DNA of 26,488 bases from Pelargonium nanum (GCA_036897485.1 JAYMTF010001086.1:1-26488); one strand, 5' to 3'; numbered from the stretch's first letter, positions 1-9,243 are shown. Program-made: numbers and translations. The notes: a model not told the origin generated them from the sequence alone.

Positions 1-440
1 ATTCCAAACCACCTATTTAAGTCACGGGAACTTTGGAACCTTTTACCTTTAAATCACTGTTGTATAAAAGCAAAACCTACAAAACACACCTCTTGACAGT
101 GCCTACCACACCCCACGGGTTCTCCAAAAGAATCAACTTAATTTACGAAAATGTCCTTGTCGCCAACTTTGTCTTACCGACAATAACACTCTCCGCCACC
201 GCCGGTTTTAGTCAAACAAAGTCAAACACATCATAAACATAAGACCTAGTAACATTGTTTCTTCAAATAATTTGAAACTACTAAAAGTGCCCGGAGTGGT
301 AAAGAAACAAACGAAGTAGATTTGGACGGGCGTTTCACGCACGAATGTGAATGTTAATTAATAATGTATCATTATTGTATACGTTATGATTTATTAGTTG
401 AGAGTTTCTTTAATTCTGAAGTATAATTAACTAAACATTG
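1..440. other. 3' flank of the FLA gene
   Basis: AT-rich sequence downstream of the minus-strand FLA gene. A minus-strand AATAAA (plus-strand TTTATT at 390-395) lies about 46 bases past the FLA stop and could be a polyadenylation signal. I searched this stretch on the minus strand for the short conserved C-terminal exon expected in this FLA group and did not find it. The small plus-strand ORF at 33-236 resembles nothing I know and looks like chance. Confidence 0.5.
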
Positions 441-1754
441 CTACGTCCCTCTTCTGCCAGGCTTGGCCGCCGCCACTTTAACCGGCGCCGCCGTTTTGGT
501 CTCCGATTTGGAGATGGCCTCCGGCGGGAACAAGACCCCGTCAATGCCCTGAACGGAAATCCTGCCGTCGGTGTAGATATCGGGGTCGAAGAGGTAAGCG
601 GAGGCGTCGTCGCCGTGGCCGAATTTGACGGAGCCGTCGGCCTCCTGCGCCACCACCTTGTGCGGCAGCCGCAATGTGTCGTACCCGATCTTCCCGAACC
701 GCCGGACGGCATTGTACATGCTCTCCTCCGTCTGGTACTCAGGGATTATGTGGTAGTAGATAATCTGCTCCGGCGCGCCGGGCTCGCTCAGCTGGTCGGT
801 GGTTAATTTGGCCATGGCCTCGTCGTTCGGAGCCAGAACGGTCAGCACGTAGCCCTCCGACACGAGCTTCCCCATTTCGGTGGCCAGAGAGGTCAGATTG
901 ACCAGAATATCGGCCATTTCGTTGTAGCCGCCGTAGTGGAGGAGGGTCTGGATGAAGTCTTTCACCTGGCTCTCGCCATCGAAGTGGTGGCGTGGCCCTC
1001 CCGGGCCCGGCGCCGGAGCCGGAGCAAGGGAAGGACCAGGCGCCATGGCAGAGTAAATCGGAAGAACCGGCGGGGAACCGGGTTTCGACGGCGGCGCTGT
1101 CTTCTTCAGCCGGTTCGTTCTCGGGTCGATTTCCGGAGCTCCCTCGGGTTTGACGGCGGAGATTGAGCGCAAGCTCCGGCGGTTATTGAAATCCTGCTGA
1201 ACAGAGCGTGGAATCAGAAGGCGCTCGATCCCGTGAATCACTCCGTCGGGGCGGTCCACGGCGTTCGCCGCCACCACCCTCGCATCCCCCACGAGCTTCT
1301 CGCCGGAGCCCCGGGTCGCGAGCTCGAGCGCGTCGTGGGTGAGCGTGCGGTGGCGCGTCGAATCGGAGGGCTTAAGAGGCCAGTGGTGGACTCCAATCCG
1401 CTTGGGGACAATGTGGTGGAGGAGAAGCGTCTGGAGAGACCGGAGATTGCCCGGAGCGAGAAGGAACCGCTTGAATTCGGGGTCGAGATCGCGCTCCAGA
1501 GCCTCGTTCTTGGGAGCGAAAATGGTGATATTATGTTTCCCGACAGCCTCCTCGAGTGTCTGCAACAGAAGCGCCTTCTCGACGAGCTCGGCGAGCTCTG
1601 TGTAATGGGAATCGAGAAGCGCAACCAGGACCGAATTGGAGTTGATTTGGCCGGAGCGAGACTGGTTCATTGGTCCGCCATTATCGGGCAATGCAGATAC
1701 CAGAGAAAGAAACAGAGAGGCGAAACAGAGGAGCTTAATTACAGAGGAAGCCAT
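441..1754 (-). CDS. FLA17: Fasciclin-like arabinogalactan protein, FLA15-18 group (two FAS1 domains)
   Basis: The reading gives 437 aa from MASSVIKLL; the frame stays open upstream to a Met at 1832. I chose 1754 because a signal peptide (about residues 1-21, ending LVSALP) follows directly and the context CCATGGCT is good. Order: signal peptide; first FAS1 domain (about 38-185, with ITIFAPKNEAL and LLLHHIVP); a Pro/Ala linker at about 225-255 (SLAPAPAPGPG) suited to hydroxyproline O-glycosylation; second FAS1 domain (about 262-410, with LTVLAPNDEAM and YYHIIPEY). There is no hydrophobic C-terminal GPI signal. Two FAS1 domains, one AGP stretch and no GPI anchor is the FLA15-18 arrangement in Arabidopsis. 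These are secreted proteins thought to act in cell-wall adhesion and matrix organisation. Odd: the reading ends KPGRRGT, where family members, as I remember them, continue with a short Cys-containing tail; the last exon may be missing here. Which FLA15-18 member it matches is uncertain. Confidence 0.9.
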   Translation of the reverse strand: MASSVIKLLCFASLFLSLVSALPDNGGPMNQSRSGQINSNSVLVALLDSHYTELAELVEKALLLQTLEEAVGKHNITIFAPKNEALERDLDPEFKRFLLAPGNLRSLQTLLLHHIVPKRIGVHHWPLKPSDSTRHRTLTHDALELATRGSGEKLVGDARVVAANAVDRPDGVIHGIERLLIPRSVQQDFNNRRSLRSISAVKPEGAPEIDPRTNRLKKTAPPSKPGSPPVLPIYSAMAPGPSLAPAPAPGPGGPRHHFDGESQVKDFIQTLLHYGGYNEMADILVNLTSLATEMGKLVSEGYVLTVLAPNDEAMAKLTTDQLSEPGAPEQIIYYHIIPEYQTEESMYNAVRRFGKIGYDTLRLPHKVVAQEADGSVKFGHGDDASAYLFDPDIYTDGRISVQGIDGVLFPPEAISKSETKTAAPVKVAAAKPGRRGT

Positions 1755-1788
1755 GGAAGAGAAACAGAGCAGGTGGTGGGTTTTTTGT

Positions 1789-1814
1789 AGAGAAGGAGGA
1801 GGAGAGAGAGAGAG
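1789..1814. repeat. GA/CT-rich microsatellite in the FLA 5' leader
   Basis: A purine-rich run of GGA and GA units on the plus strand, read as CT-rich on the FLA strand, 35-60 bases before the FLA start codon. CT-rich leaders are common just downstream of plant transcription starts, so it probably lies in the 5' UTR. The same run encodes Ser/Pro codons of the open upstream frame, which I do not regard as translated. Confidence 0.65.
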
Positions 1815-3982
1815 GGTTTTATTGGGTTGCAAGGCAAGGAAGAGAAAAGCAAGAAAGCTTAAAAATTGATAATCATGGAGTGTTAATGGTACGGTGTTTG
1901 TTTGTGTAGTAATGGTGATTCAACAAAAGAAGACAAGAGGTGGTTGGTGCTGGAGCTGGAGCTGGGGGGTGAAAATAAGCGTCGGTTGCGGGGTAAAATG
2001 GTAAAATACTTAACTAGACCACGTGGAGATACTCTTTTTGTTTTGTACTCTGTTGCCGGCATTTTAAGTATTTTTTCCTTTATTTAAAAATATGTTTTCC
2101 TTGCCAAAGGCGTAACCGTTTAAGCGGTTTGCATTTTCTTTCAGGTATTGAATTTGAGTCTCCGGTTAACGGTATGAGGTGAGTTATTTATTTGAGTTAA
2201 AAGAGAAAAATTACCGCATGTTGATAATTCAACTGGTAAAAAAATGTTTTTTAGGGGCCTTGTTCAGGAACCCATTTGGATTTCCTTTTCGGTTTGCCAC
2301 ATTGGATATAGTTATCTTCAAGAACACATATTGTTCGACTACTTTTTCTTTTCCAGACCTCTCTGCACCTCCTTCCGGTGATTTTCTTCCATTTGAGATA
2401 AAAACCTTCTCTTTTGCCATTTGTATATCTGACTATATCATTGATTGAGCATAGATGCAATTACAGAGATCGACGGACATGTTTTTCAAAACAATAAGCT
2501 TGTTTTGGTTGAATAAGTATAGTATCGATCTCCACAAAACAGAAGTCGACCATTAAAACTTTGTGTGAGTAGTGTTAAAGGTCGACCATTAATATGTACA
2601 TATTTTTTACAAAAGCAAAAATCTAAATCATATCGGTTAATTGTTTAATTTTTATCCTCAACTAACTCTTATTAATGCAAAATTTGTTTTTGCTCTTAGA
2701 ATATGTTCGTGTGAAGTAATCTTCTTCACCTAATTTTTTTTTCTTTTCATTATCAAATTTAATATTTAGTCTTTATTTTGTATTTTTCCAACTTTGGATT
2801 TCTTTGCTTGTGCTTCAATTTTGGCCATTTGAATGCTATCGTACAATTTAATTAAATGATCTATAAATTCAATTGTCTTTGGTGAATCATATATGACAAG
2901 TTAATTAATTAATAACTTAAAACAGATCAATAATCTTTAGAAGAGAATCAATGCATACGTCGTGGAAATAATAATGAACTATTGATAATATAATTAGGTG
3001 GTTGGTATTGATTTTCATAAATTGAGATGCTACCTATACAAAATAGCAAATGGTCAAACGATAAATCAAGATGAAAAGAACCGATAACATGAATATAATG
3101 ACGTTTCTTAAATGATAGCATGAATAGAGAGTAACGTAAACTGAGAAGTTTTGGGGTTTGGTAAAATCGTCAATAAAATTATGACATTATATTAAGAAAA
3201 TTGTAGATCGAGTTGCAAATTCTAGTAAAGCGTATAAGAGTGAAATTTAATGTCTGTGTCATTTTTTCATTTACTTAGCTTTGATGGAACATTATTTTTA
3301 ATATCAAATGTGGAATGCGAAGTTGAGCTCGTTCAAAAAATAATAATTTCCATACACATCTTCGTAACCTTAATTACAAAACAATTTGAGTCATTATGAC
3401 TTAAGAATTTTAAGTGGTCAAGTTTCTTATAGAGAATTTTTAATCCAACTTATGGTTCTTGAACTTAAGCTTTTCAAGATTTGATTTGAGCTACGATTGA
3501 ATATTGTGCATCAATGTGAATCTTGAATATCAAGTTTTAAGCTCGTTCGCTTTAAATGAATTTGATTTTATGTTTTATCAGCTGATCTGAGTCATATTTA
3601 TTTTCTTCGTTCTCTTTTTTCTTACATGAATATGCACAAGACTTCAATTGAACAGTTCAAGGTGTCGGAGGGTGCTAACCATCCCCACGAGCCTCAGTGT
3701 CTCGACCTTTCTAAAACTCTTAGAAATTTGGCAGTTGGGAAGATCTCTAGCAATTTCTTTCCCGACCATCCAATCATGAGAGAATCAATTATCTAATTTA
3801 CTTCTCTATATATCGAACAATTTTTGGATGGCGGGGAACAAATTCTTGACCCGCGAGAAGGACTAGTTAACATGTCCGAAGAAAAAAGATCGATGACATC
3901 TCTAACCATGCACATCTCTAAAGTAGCAACGAATTGTTAAAAATAAAATTAAGTTTACTATTAATAATATTAACAAGTAAGC

Positions 3983-4102
3983 GGCCCGTGGACTCAACGG
4001 ATTGGGCCAAAAATAATACATTTGTAAACATGATGAAAATTATGAAGTCCAAATTTTAAAATAAGCAGATGGGCTGGTTTTGGCCCGTGGGCCAAAAGCC
4101 CA
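3983..4102. promoter_or_regulatory. Cluster of site II (TGGGCY) motifs with an inverted repeat
   Basis: Within 100 bases there are TGGGCC at 4003-4008, TGGGCT at 4070-4075, TGGGCC at 4088-4093 and reverse-orientation AGCCCA at 4097-4102. The arms TTTTGGCCC and GGGCCAAAA (4078-4086 and 4089-4097) form a perfect 9-base inverted repeat around GT. GGCCCGTGG occurs twice (3983-3991 and 4082-4090). Site II elements are TCP-factor targets in plant proximal promoters. No gene starts close by: the nearest is 730 bases to the right. They could instead belong to a decayed gene or transposon promoter. Confidence 0.35.
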
Positions 4103-4749
4103 ATAAACATGTATGGTTATGTGTTTAAATATCCAATATCAATACACATAAAGACATGTGTTTCGTAATTGAACACTCAAGGGTAAAGTTGGAAATTTGA
4201 GGTTTGGATATATTTTTTATTTTGTCGTTTCAGAGGAGTTAGTCTAAATCTAATTCGAAAAGGGTGCGGGTTGGGAGTTTTGGATCATATTTTCAGGTTT
4301 TGTGTGTCAAATGTGCGGATTCTGATTTGCTCAATTCAATTTCATTTAAAAATCCCGAGAATGTGCACTTCGGGATTCTTGTAACCCACATCCCTCCATC
4401 TTTGAAAATTAGGAAGCTCGCTCTCGAGGGCTCACACGCTTTTAGATGCCATGAATATATTTGATGGTTTCCCGACAAACCGCATATCAAAACTGGTGTC
4501 TCATGATCATACTATTTTAGCATATTTTTCACGCCATTTGGCCCAAATGGCTTCATACATATTATTAATTTATTAAACTTATTTTATCAAATTCTTTGGT
4601 GGTGTATATATATGTTCATTGAACAATCAAAATCTGTACGTATTGAGTGAGCTTACAGTTACCAGCTCGGGACTACAAGATCTGGATCTCAATCAATGCT
4701 TAAAATTAATAATTTCATATATTTAATCCATCTCCAGATCAAGACTCAC

Positions 4750-4750
4750 T

Positions 4751-4782
<32 letters not shown>

Positions 4783-4783
4783 G
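4750..4783. repeat. Compound (AC)n(AT)n microsatellite
   Basis: About seven AC units run into about ten AT units, ending roughly 45 bases before the methyltransferase start at 4829. The AT part contains overlapping TATATA strings, so it lies where a core promoter or 5' UTR would be. A separate TATATATA at 4605-4612 is another candidate TATA element. The second methyltransferase copy lacks this repeat and instead has a clean TATAAAAA. Confidence 0.8.
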
Positions 4784-4828
4784 TATATTGGAAATTGGAG
4801 AAGAAGAACTCAGAAAATACATTGAGCC

Positions 4829-6292
4829 ATGAAAGTAGAGAAGAAACTTCATATGATTGGTGGAGAAGGAGAGACCAGTTATGCCCATAATTCATTGCTC
4901 CAGGTACAATATAGCTTCTTGTTTACACTTTTTTTAGCTTTTGTTCAACTCATAATTAAATGGTATATATATATATGCACAATTCTTGCCTTTTATGCAT
5001 GTTGCAGAAAGAGGTGATATTGAAGGTGACACCAATGCTTGAGAAAGCTATGAAGAATGTTTACAACAAATCTTTCCCTAACTCCAACCATTTAGCAATA
5101 GCAGATTTGGGTTGCTCGTCCGGACCCAATTCGTTATTGCCTATTTCCCAAATGATTGATGTTATTGTGAGGTCGAGTCAAGAGTCAGGACGGTCACCTC
5201 CTGAGATTCAACTGTTTCTAAATGATCTTCCTGGCAACGATTTTAACTCTGTGTTCAAATCGTTGTCTACTTTTAAAGAGTCGATGCTCGTGGAGAAAAG
5301 ATTGGAGTCATGTTTTATATCGGGAGCTCCGGGTTCTTTCTATGGAAGGCTATTTCCTTCCGCGAGTTTGCATTTTGTTCATTCTTCTTATAGTCTGCAC
5401 TGGCTCTCTCAGGTCAATCTCCTATCTCATATTACTTTTAACATATTTTTTGTACTTTTAATAGAAATTAATGAAAAGGTGGACTGAACCTGCAGGTTCC
5501 CAAAGGAATTGAAAATAATAGAGGAAATATATACTTGTCCAAGACAAGCCCTAACAATGTATTTGAAGCATACTCGGATCAGTTCGAGAAAGACTTACAA
5601 TGTTTTCTTAGCTCCCGCGCTAAGGAAGTGATTGTCGGAGGCCAAATGATTCTAACATTTGTGGGAAGAAGCGCCGCGGATTCTAGCAACAAAGAATATA
5701 GCCTCATCATGGAGTTTATATCAAAATCACTCCTTGACATGGCCAACGAGGTTAGTTTCAATGTATCCCACGTTGAAAGAATGTGAAGTTTGTCGCCACT
5801 TATATACACGTTGGGCTCTCAACAAATCAGATTAAGTACTTGGGTTAGATCAAGTTTAATATAGTATCAGAGCTGGTTCTGTTACCTCTCTTCTTTACTT
5901 TGTGTTTTTTTTTATTCTTTTTTTAGGGTTTCATTGAAGAAGGTGATATAGATTCATTCAATTTGCCTTACTACACACCATGCATTGAAGAAGTGAAGGA
6001 TATAGTAGAAAAAGAAGGGTCCTTCACTATCAATGATCAGATTGAGAGCTTTGAAGCTAATTGGGATCCCGACGACGACGAAGAAAATGAAAACTACGAG
6101 TTCGATAAATACAAGAGTGGGCTTGTTGTTGCAAATCATATGCGAGCAGTCACAGAATCCTTACTAGCTAGTCACTTTGGAGACAATGTAATTGACTGTT
6201 TATTTGCAAAATATGCAAAATATGTTGGTGAGCATCTTACCATGAAAAAGACCAAGTATGTCAATATAGTTATATCCTTGACAAAGAATTAG
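4829..6292 (+). CDS. SABATH-family carboxyl methyltransferase (salicylate/benzoate/jasmonate type), intact
   Basis: Four exons: 4829-4903, 5008-5412, 5496-5750, 5927-6292, all GT-AG, giving 366 aa, the usual family length. SABATH enzymes move a methyl group from S-adenosylmethionine to the carboxyl of small acids (salicylate, benzoate, jasmonate, loganate, others) in the cytosol. Seen: N-terminal LHMIGGEGETSYAHNSLLQ with the expected Ser22 and Gln25; SAM-binding ADLGCSSGPN (57-66); LNDLPGNDFN; GSFYGRLFP; and SSYSLHWLSQVP with His156-Trp157. Trp157 is the conserved substrate-carboxylate contact. His rather than Met before it is typical of benzoate/salicylate or jasmonate enzymes rather than strict salicylate ones. 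Residue 10 is Ile where relatives usually have Asn or Lys. An acidic DPDDDEENEN stretch lies near 264-273. AATAAA at 6335-6340 is a plausible poly(A) signal. The substrate cannot be fixed from sequence. Confidence 0.92.
5785..5885. mobile_element. Possible LTR-retrotransposon debris in intron 3
   Basis: Within intron 3 (5751-5926) of the first methyltransferase is TAGTATCAGAGC at 5862-5873. It matches 11 of 12 bases of TGGTATCAGAGC, the initiator-Met-tRNA primer-binding site that follows the 5' LTR of Ty1/copia elements. The sequence just before it (a run around TTGGGTTAGATCAAGTTTAATA) is of a type I remember from repeats next to this motif. No element coding sequence or second LTR is visible, so at most this is a short relic. 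The edges are guesses. Confidence 0.35.
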
Positions 6293-6524
6293 ATGAATAT
6301 CAATGGATGGTACCAACCATTTTCCATTTATCTGAATAAATGATGAGATCTCATGTTTATCATTAGGTTTGTTGAATTATGTGATTGGCTCGATAAACCT
6401 CTCTTGCATATTTTATTATCTATCAGTCTCTCTCGCTATTGAACCTCGTGACTTTTGTAGATATAGGCCTCCTACACAAGAAGAACGCACATTAAATGAA
6501 GACAAATTCAGTCAACTTACAAAA

Positions 6525-6650
6525 AGTTCGGCTCATTCATTAAATGAGCTTACACTTAGGCTCGAGCTCGATTATAGCGAAGTTGAGCTAATATTTAGTG
6601 AGCCGAGGTTGAGCAGCTCGTTTAAGGCTCTACTCATTTACACCCCTAGT
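6525..6650 (-). mobile_element. Interspersed-repeat fragment rich in GAGCTCG
   Basis: Read on the minus strand, it begins ACTAGGGGTGTAAATGAG and continues with many GAGC/GCTCGA units (GGCTCGAGCTCGA on the plus strand near 6559-6571). Segments beginning (T)AGGGGTGTAAA followed by GAGCTCGAG-rich sequence are common in plant genomes and are usually classed as non-autonomous DNA-transposon pieces. I recognise the style but cannot assign a family, and I see no clear terminal inverted repeats or target-site duplication. Confidence 0.4.
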
Positions 6651-6797
6651 AAAGTGTAGAATAGACTTTTTTTGTAGATTATTTATTGATGAGGCATAGT
6701 GGGTTAGGGTATACCAATTTGGGCCTAGAACATTATTACATAGGCATAGGTGTTACTAATTATAGAAAAGAGGTATGCAATTTTTCCAATTTCTTTT

Positions 6798-6805
6798 TAT
6801 AAAAA
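6798..6805 (+). promoter_or_regulatory. TATA box of the second methyltransferase copy
   Basis: TATAAAAA begins 81 bases before the start codon at 6879, a normal plant spacing. This suggests the second copy was a functional gene with its own promoter before its coding region was damaged, and it may still be transcribed. Confidence 0.5.
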
Positions 6806-6878
6806 GCTAGTTTTTGTTTTCATTTACCATTATTTCTAACAAAAAGTACAATTTAGAGTGGACATTGAGGCTTGAGCC

Positions 6879-8122
6879 ATGAAAGTTGAAAAGAAACTTC
6901 ATATGAATGGAGGAGAAGGAGAAACCAGTTATGCCCATAACTCACCTATTCAGGTACACTTATGCTTCTACTTTTAGTACAAATATATATTTCAGATTTT
7001 AATAGGTCTTTGTTTCCTTTAAACATCTTTTAGAGAACAGGAATTTTAAAGGTGAGACAAGTTCTTGAGAAGTCCATCAAGAATGTTTACGAAAAATCTT
7101 TCCCCGGGATTTTGACAATAGCGGACTTGGGTTGTTCTTCAGGGCACAATTCCATGTTGCCCGTCTCTCAAATGATAGACGCGATTGTAAGGTTGAGCCA
7201 GGACGCAGGTCAGTCACCGCCTGAAATACAAGTGTTTCTAAATGATCTTCATGTCAACGATTTCAACTCCGTGTTCAAATCATTGCCTTCTTTCTACGAG
7301 AAGCTCAAGGAGAGAGGAGTGGAGTCGTGTTACGTATCAGGAACCCCGGGTTCTTTCTATGGAAGGCTATTTCCTTCTACGAGTTTGCACCTTGTTCATT
7401 CCTCTTATGGTCTACATTGGCTCTCTCAGGTCAATAGTCTACCTTTCATGTTTGCAAGTGTCATTTTTTTTATAGTGAATTAGTTATACATGAATTACCA
7501 ATATATGTATAATAAGTTAAAAGGATGTGTAGGTTCCTGAAGTGATCGAAAATAACAGAGGAAACATAAGTCTGGCAAAGACAAGCCCTCTCAATGTAAT
7601 TGTAGCATACTCAGAGCAATTTAAGACGGACTTCACAAGTTTTCTAGCCTCCCGCGCCAAGGAAATAATCGTCGGAGGCCAGATGGTCATGACATTTTTG
7701 GGAAGAAACGCTGCAAATCCGACCAGCAAAAACAGCTTCCTTCTCCAAAAGTTGGTTTCAAAATCACTCCTTGACATGGCAAAGGAGGTAAAATTATGCA
7801 AAAATTCAACCATAATGTATAAGTACACAACTCATTTCCTTACCTGGATCGATGTTCTCTAGGGGCTCGTTAAAGAAGCTGATATAGATTCATTCAATTT
7901 GCCTTATTACGCGCCTTGCAAACGAGAAGTCAAGAATGCAGTACGAAGAGAAGGATCCTTCAGCATCGAGCACCTCGAGTCCTTTGAGGTGAATTGGGAT
8001 CCCGACAACAATGGCGATAACAACGAAAATTATTTGCTAGGTTTGCAATGTATGCTGGTAAGCTTCTGTCCATGGAAAAAGCCAAGCATGTCAGTATAGT
8101 CATTTCCTTGACAAAGAAGTAG
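6879..8122 (+). pseudogene. SABATH methyltransferase tandem copy, frameshifted in the last exon
   Basis: Homologous to the gene at 4829-6292, with the same intron positions and phases. Exons are 6879-6953, 7034-7429, 7533-7787 and 7863 onward. The first three exons are intact: LHMNGGEGETSYAHNS, SAM motif ADLGCSSGHN, GSFYGRLFP, SSYGLHWLSQVP. In the last exon, after DNNENY (codon ending 8033), only 8 bases (8034-8041) stand where the first copy has 105 (6098-6202). This net loss of 97 bases shifts the frame. Translation then runs through unrelated codons to a stop at 8097-8099, giving about 297 aa. The true C-terminal frame resumes at 8042 (FAMYAGKLLS, then VISLTKK) and ends with TAG at 8120-8122. 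The lost part is a helical C-terminal segment equivalent to about 40 residues around the substrate pocket, so activity is unlikely. An assembly error is possible but would need an exact 97-base omission. Confidence 0.85.
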
Positions 8123-8699
8123 ATAAACATAAACTTGTTTAATGATAAGATACAAGGTTTAGAGATCTATCTGTCATATGATTTTAAGTTTCATATCTAC
8201 AAATTGTTTAGTTCGAACATTTTTCGAGTCAAAACAAGACTATCAATGTACATAATCTTGAGCATAGTACTAAATAGCAATGCAGAGAATCAGAGATAAT
8301 ACTAATTTTTGTCATCTCCAACAGCTCTCATGACACAAGTAAAGAAGCCAAAATTGCTGAATTGTGATCATATACAAACTTAGGGCATTTTACATTTCTG
8401 AGTTTACAATACACAAAATCACAAATAATTGTAAAACTAAGTCCATATCAAGCAAGTTCTCACCTTTAAAAACAACACTGCCTCCTGTGGATGGCCTTAA
8501 GCAATCATCACATAAAAAGCTCAACAAAAACCAACTCTGTTACAACAGGCTCTATAAAAAGCTCTAGCACAAAAGTTCTTCTCATTCTCATGGGTTTCAC
8601 TGTCTTGGGCCAATTTCTTACTTGTTGGGCCTTTTATAATCACTCCCATTTTATTCATTTCAGAGAGTGAACAAAAAGGGCTTGCATTATTTCAGATGT

Positions 8700-8890
8700 G
8701 TAAAGCCCAACCTAAATTCGACCCGAAAGTACTTAAGCTTTGTTCAGATTTCGGGTCGAGATTGGGTCAAATTGCAGTTTTTGGGCGTGAAATGTGCTGA
8801 ATCATGTGAGTTCGTCTGATCCGATCCAAAATTTTACAAACAAAATTTGATCGGACATGATCCAAAAGTTGGGAAGATCGGATCAACATA
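8700..8890. repeat. Nested inverted repeats, possible transposon relic
   Basis: Two adjoining imperfect hairpins: arms CGACCCGAAA and TTTCGGGTCG separated by 20 bases, then arms GATCCGATC and GATCGGATC about 50 bases apart with further partly complementary AAAATTT stretches inside. GGGTCGGGT-type and GATCGG-rich segments are frequent in degraded plant DNA transposons. No target duplication or protein is visible, so the assignment is tentative. Confidence 0.35.
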
Positions 8891-9208
8891 ATAGAAATAA
8901 TGTAACTATATTAATATAGTTAATCTTATTTGAGTTTGTTAGAACACATGTACATATGTTTAAAGTAGTAAATATACAACACTAACTACTTCTGTTTAAC
9001 TTTTCTTCAAATATAAATGATGACACTTATCTTACAATAAATGGACTGCAACATTCCAAATTTCAACTCAAATTCATGTTTTCAAATATAATTCAAAATT
9101 AATTTTGGAAAATTAATCATTTGGAAAATTACGAACCTGTCCCTCCTCGAACTAAACCCAGACCCAGTCCCAGTCCTTTTTTCTACATCCTTCGTTTTAC
9201 GTTGCACA

Positions 9209-9243
9209 CCCCTCTCTCTTTCTCTCTCCTCACCTCTCTCTCT
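9209..9243. repeat. CT-rich tract in the UBP12 5' leader
   Basis: Near-continuous CT/CTCC sequence 52-86 bases before the UBP12 start codon. Pyrimidine tracts of this kind are frequent around plant transcription starts and in 5' UTRs, so the UBP12 transcript probably begins close to or upstream of here. Confidence 0.6.

Larger units (their letters stand above)
1833..4828. other. Intergenic region between FLA and the methyltransferase pair
   Basis: About 3 kb of AT-rich DNA holding the FLA promoter at its left end and the promoter of the first methyltransferase at its right end. I see no coding gene: the ORFs here (for example 1902-2087, 2179-2448, 4264-4464) are short and match no family I know. 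It contains a 12-base direct repeat GTCGACCATTAA at 2545-2556 and 2581-2592, and a cluster of TGGGCY motifs at 4003-4102. Around 3310-3570 are degenerate AAGCTCGTT-like stretches that may be old transposon debris. Confidence 0.5.
6293..6878. other. Spacer between the tandem methyltransferase copies
   Basis: About 590 bases with no gene. It holds the 3' UTR of the first copy, a probable repeat fragment (6525-6650) and the core promoter of the second copy. The ORF at 6369-6659 reads through that repeat and is not a credible protein. Confidence 0.6.

Noticed and set aside
1233-1790. A 185-codon plus-strand ORF antisense to the FLA gene, with another at 438-806
   Set aside because: Both are shadows of the GC-rich FLA coding strand. 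They have no recognisable domain, while the minus strand encodes a clear two-FAS1 protein.
1755-1832. Upstream in-frame Met extending the FLA protein by 26 residues
   Set aside because: The extension reads through a CT-rich leader and would bury the signal peptide; the Met at 1754 has a better context and starts directly at the signal sequence.
2253-2285. GGGGCCTTGTTCAGG-like start of a MITE
   Set aside because: It resembles the ends of some plant DNA transposons, but I found no matching inverted end downstream and no target duplication.
6369-6659. 96-codon ORF between the SABATH copies
   Set aside because: It crosses a GAGCTCG-rich repeat and matches no protein family I know.
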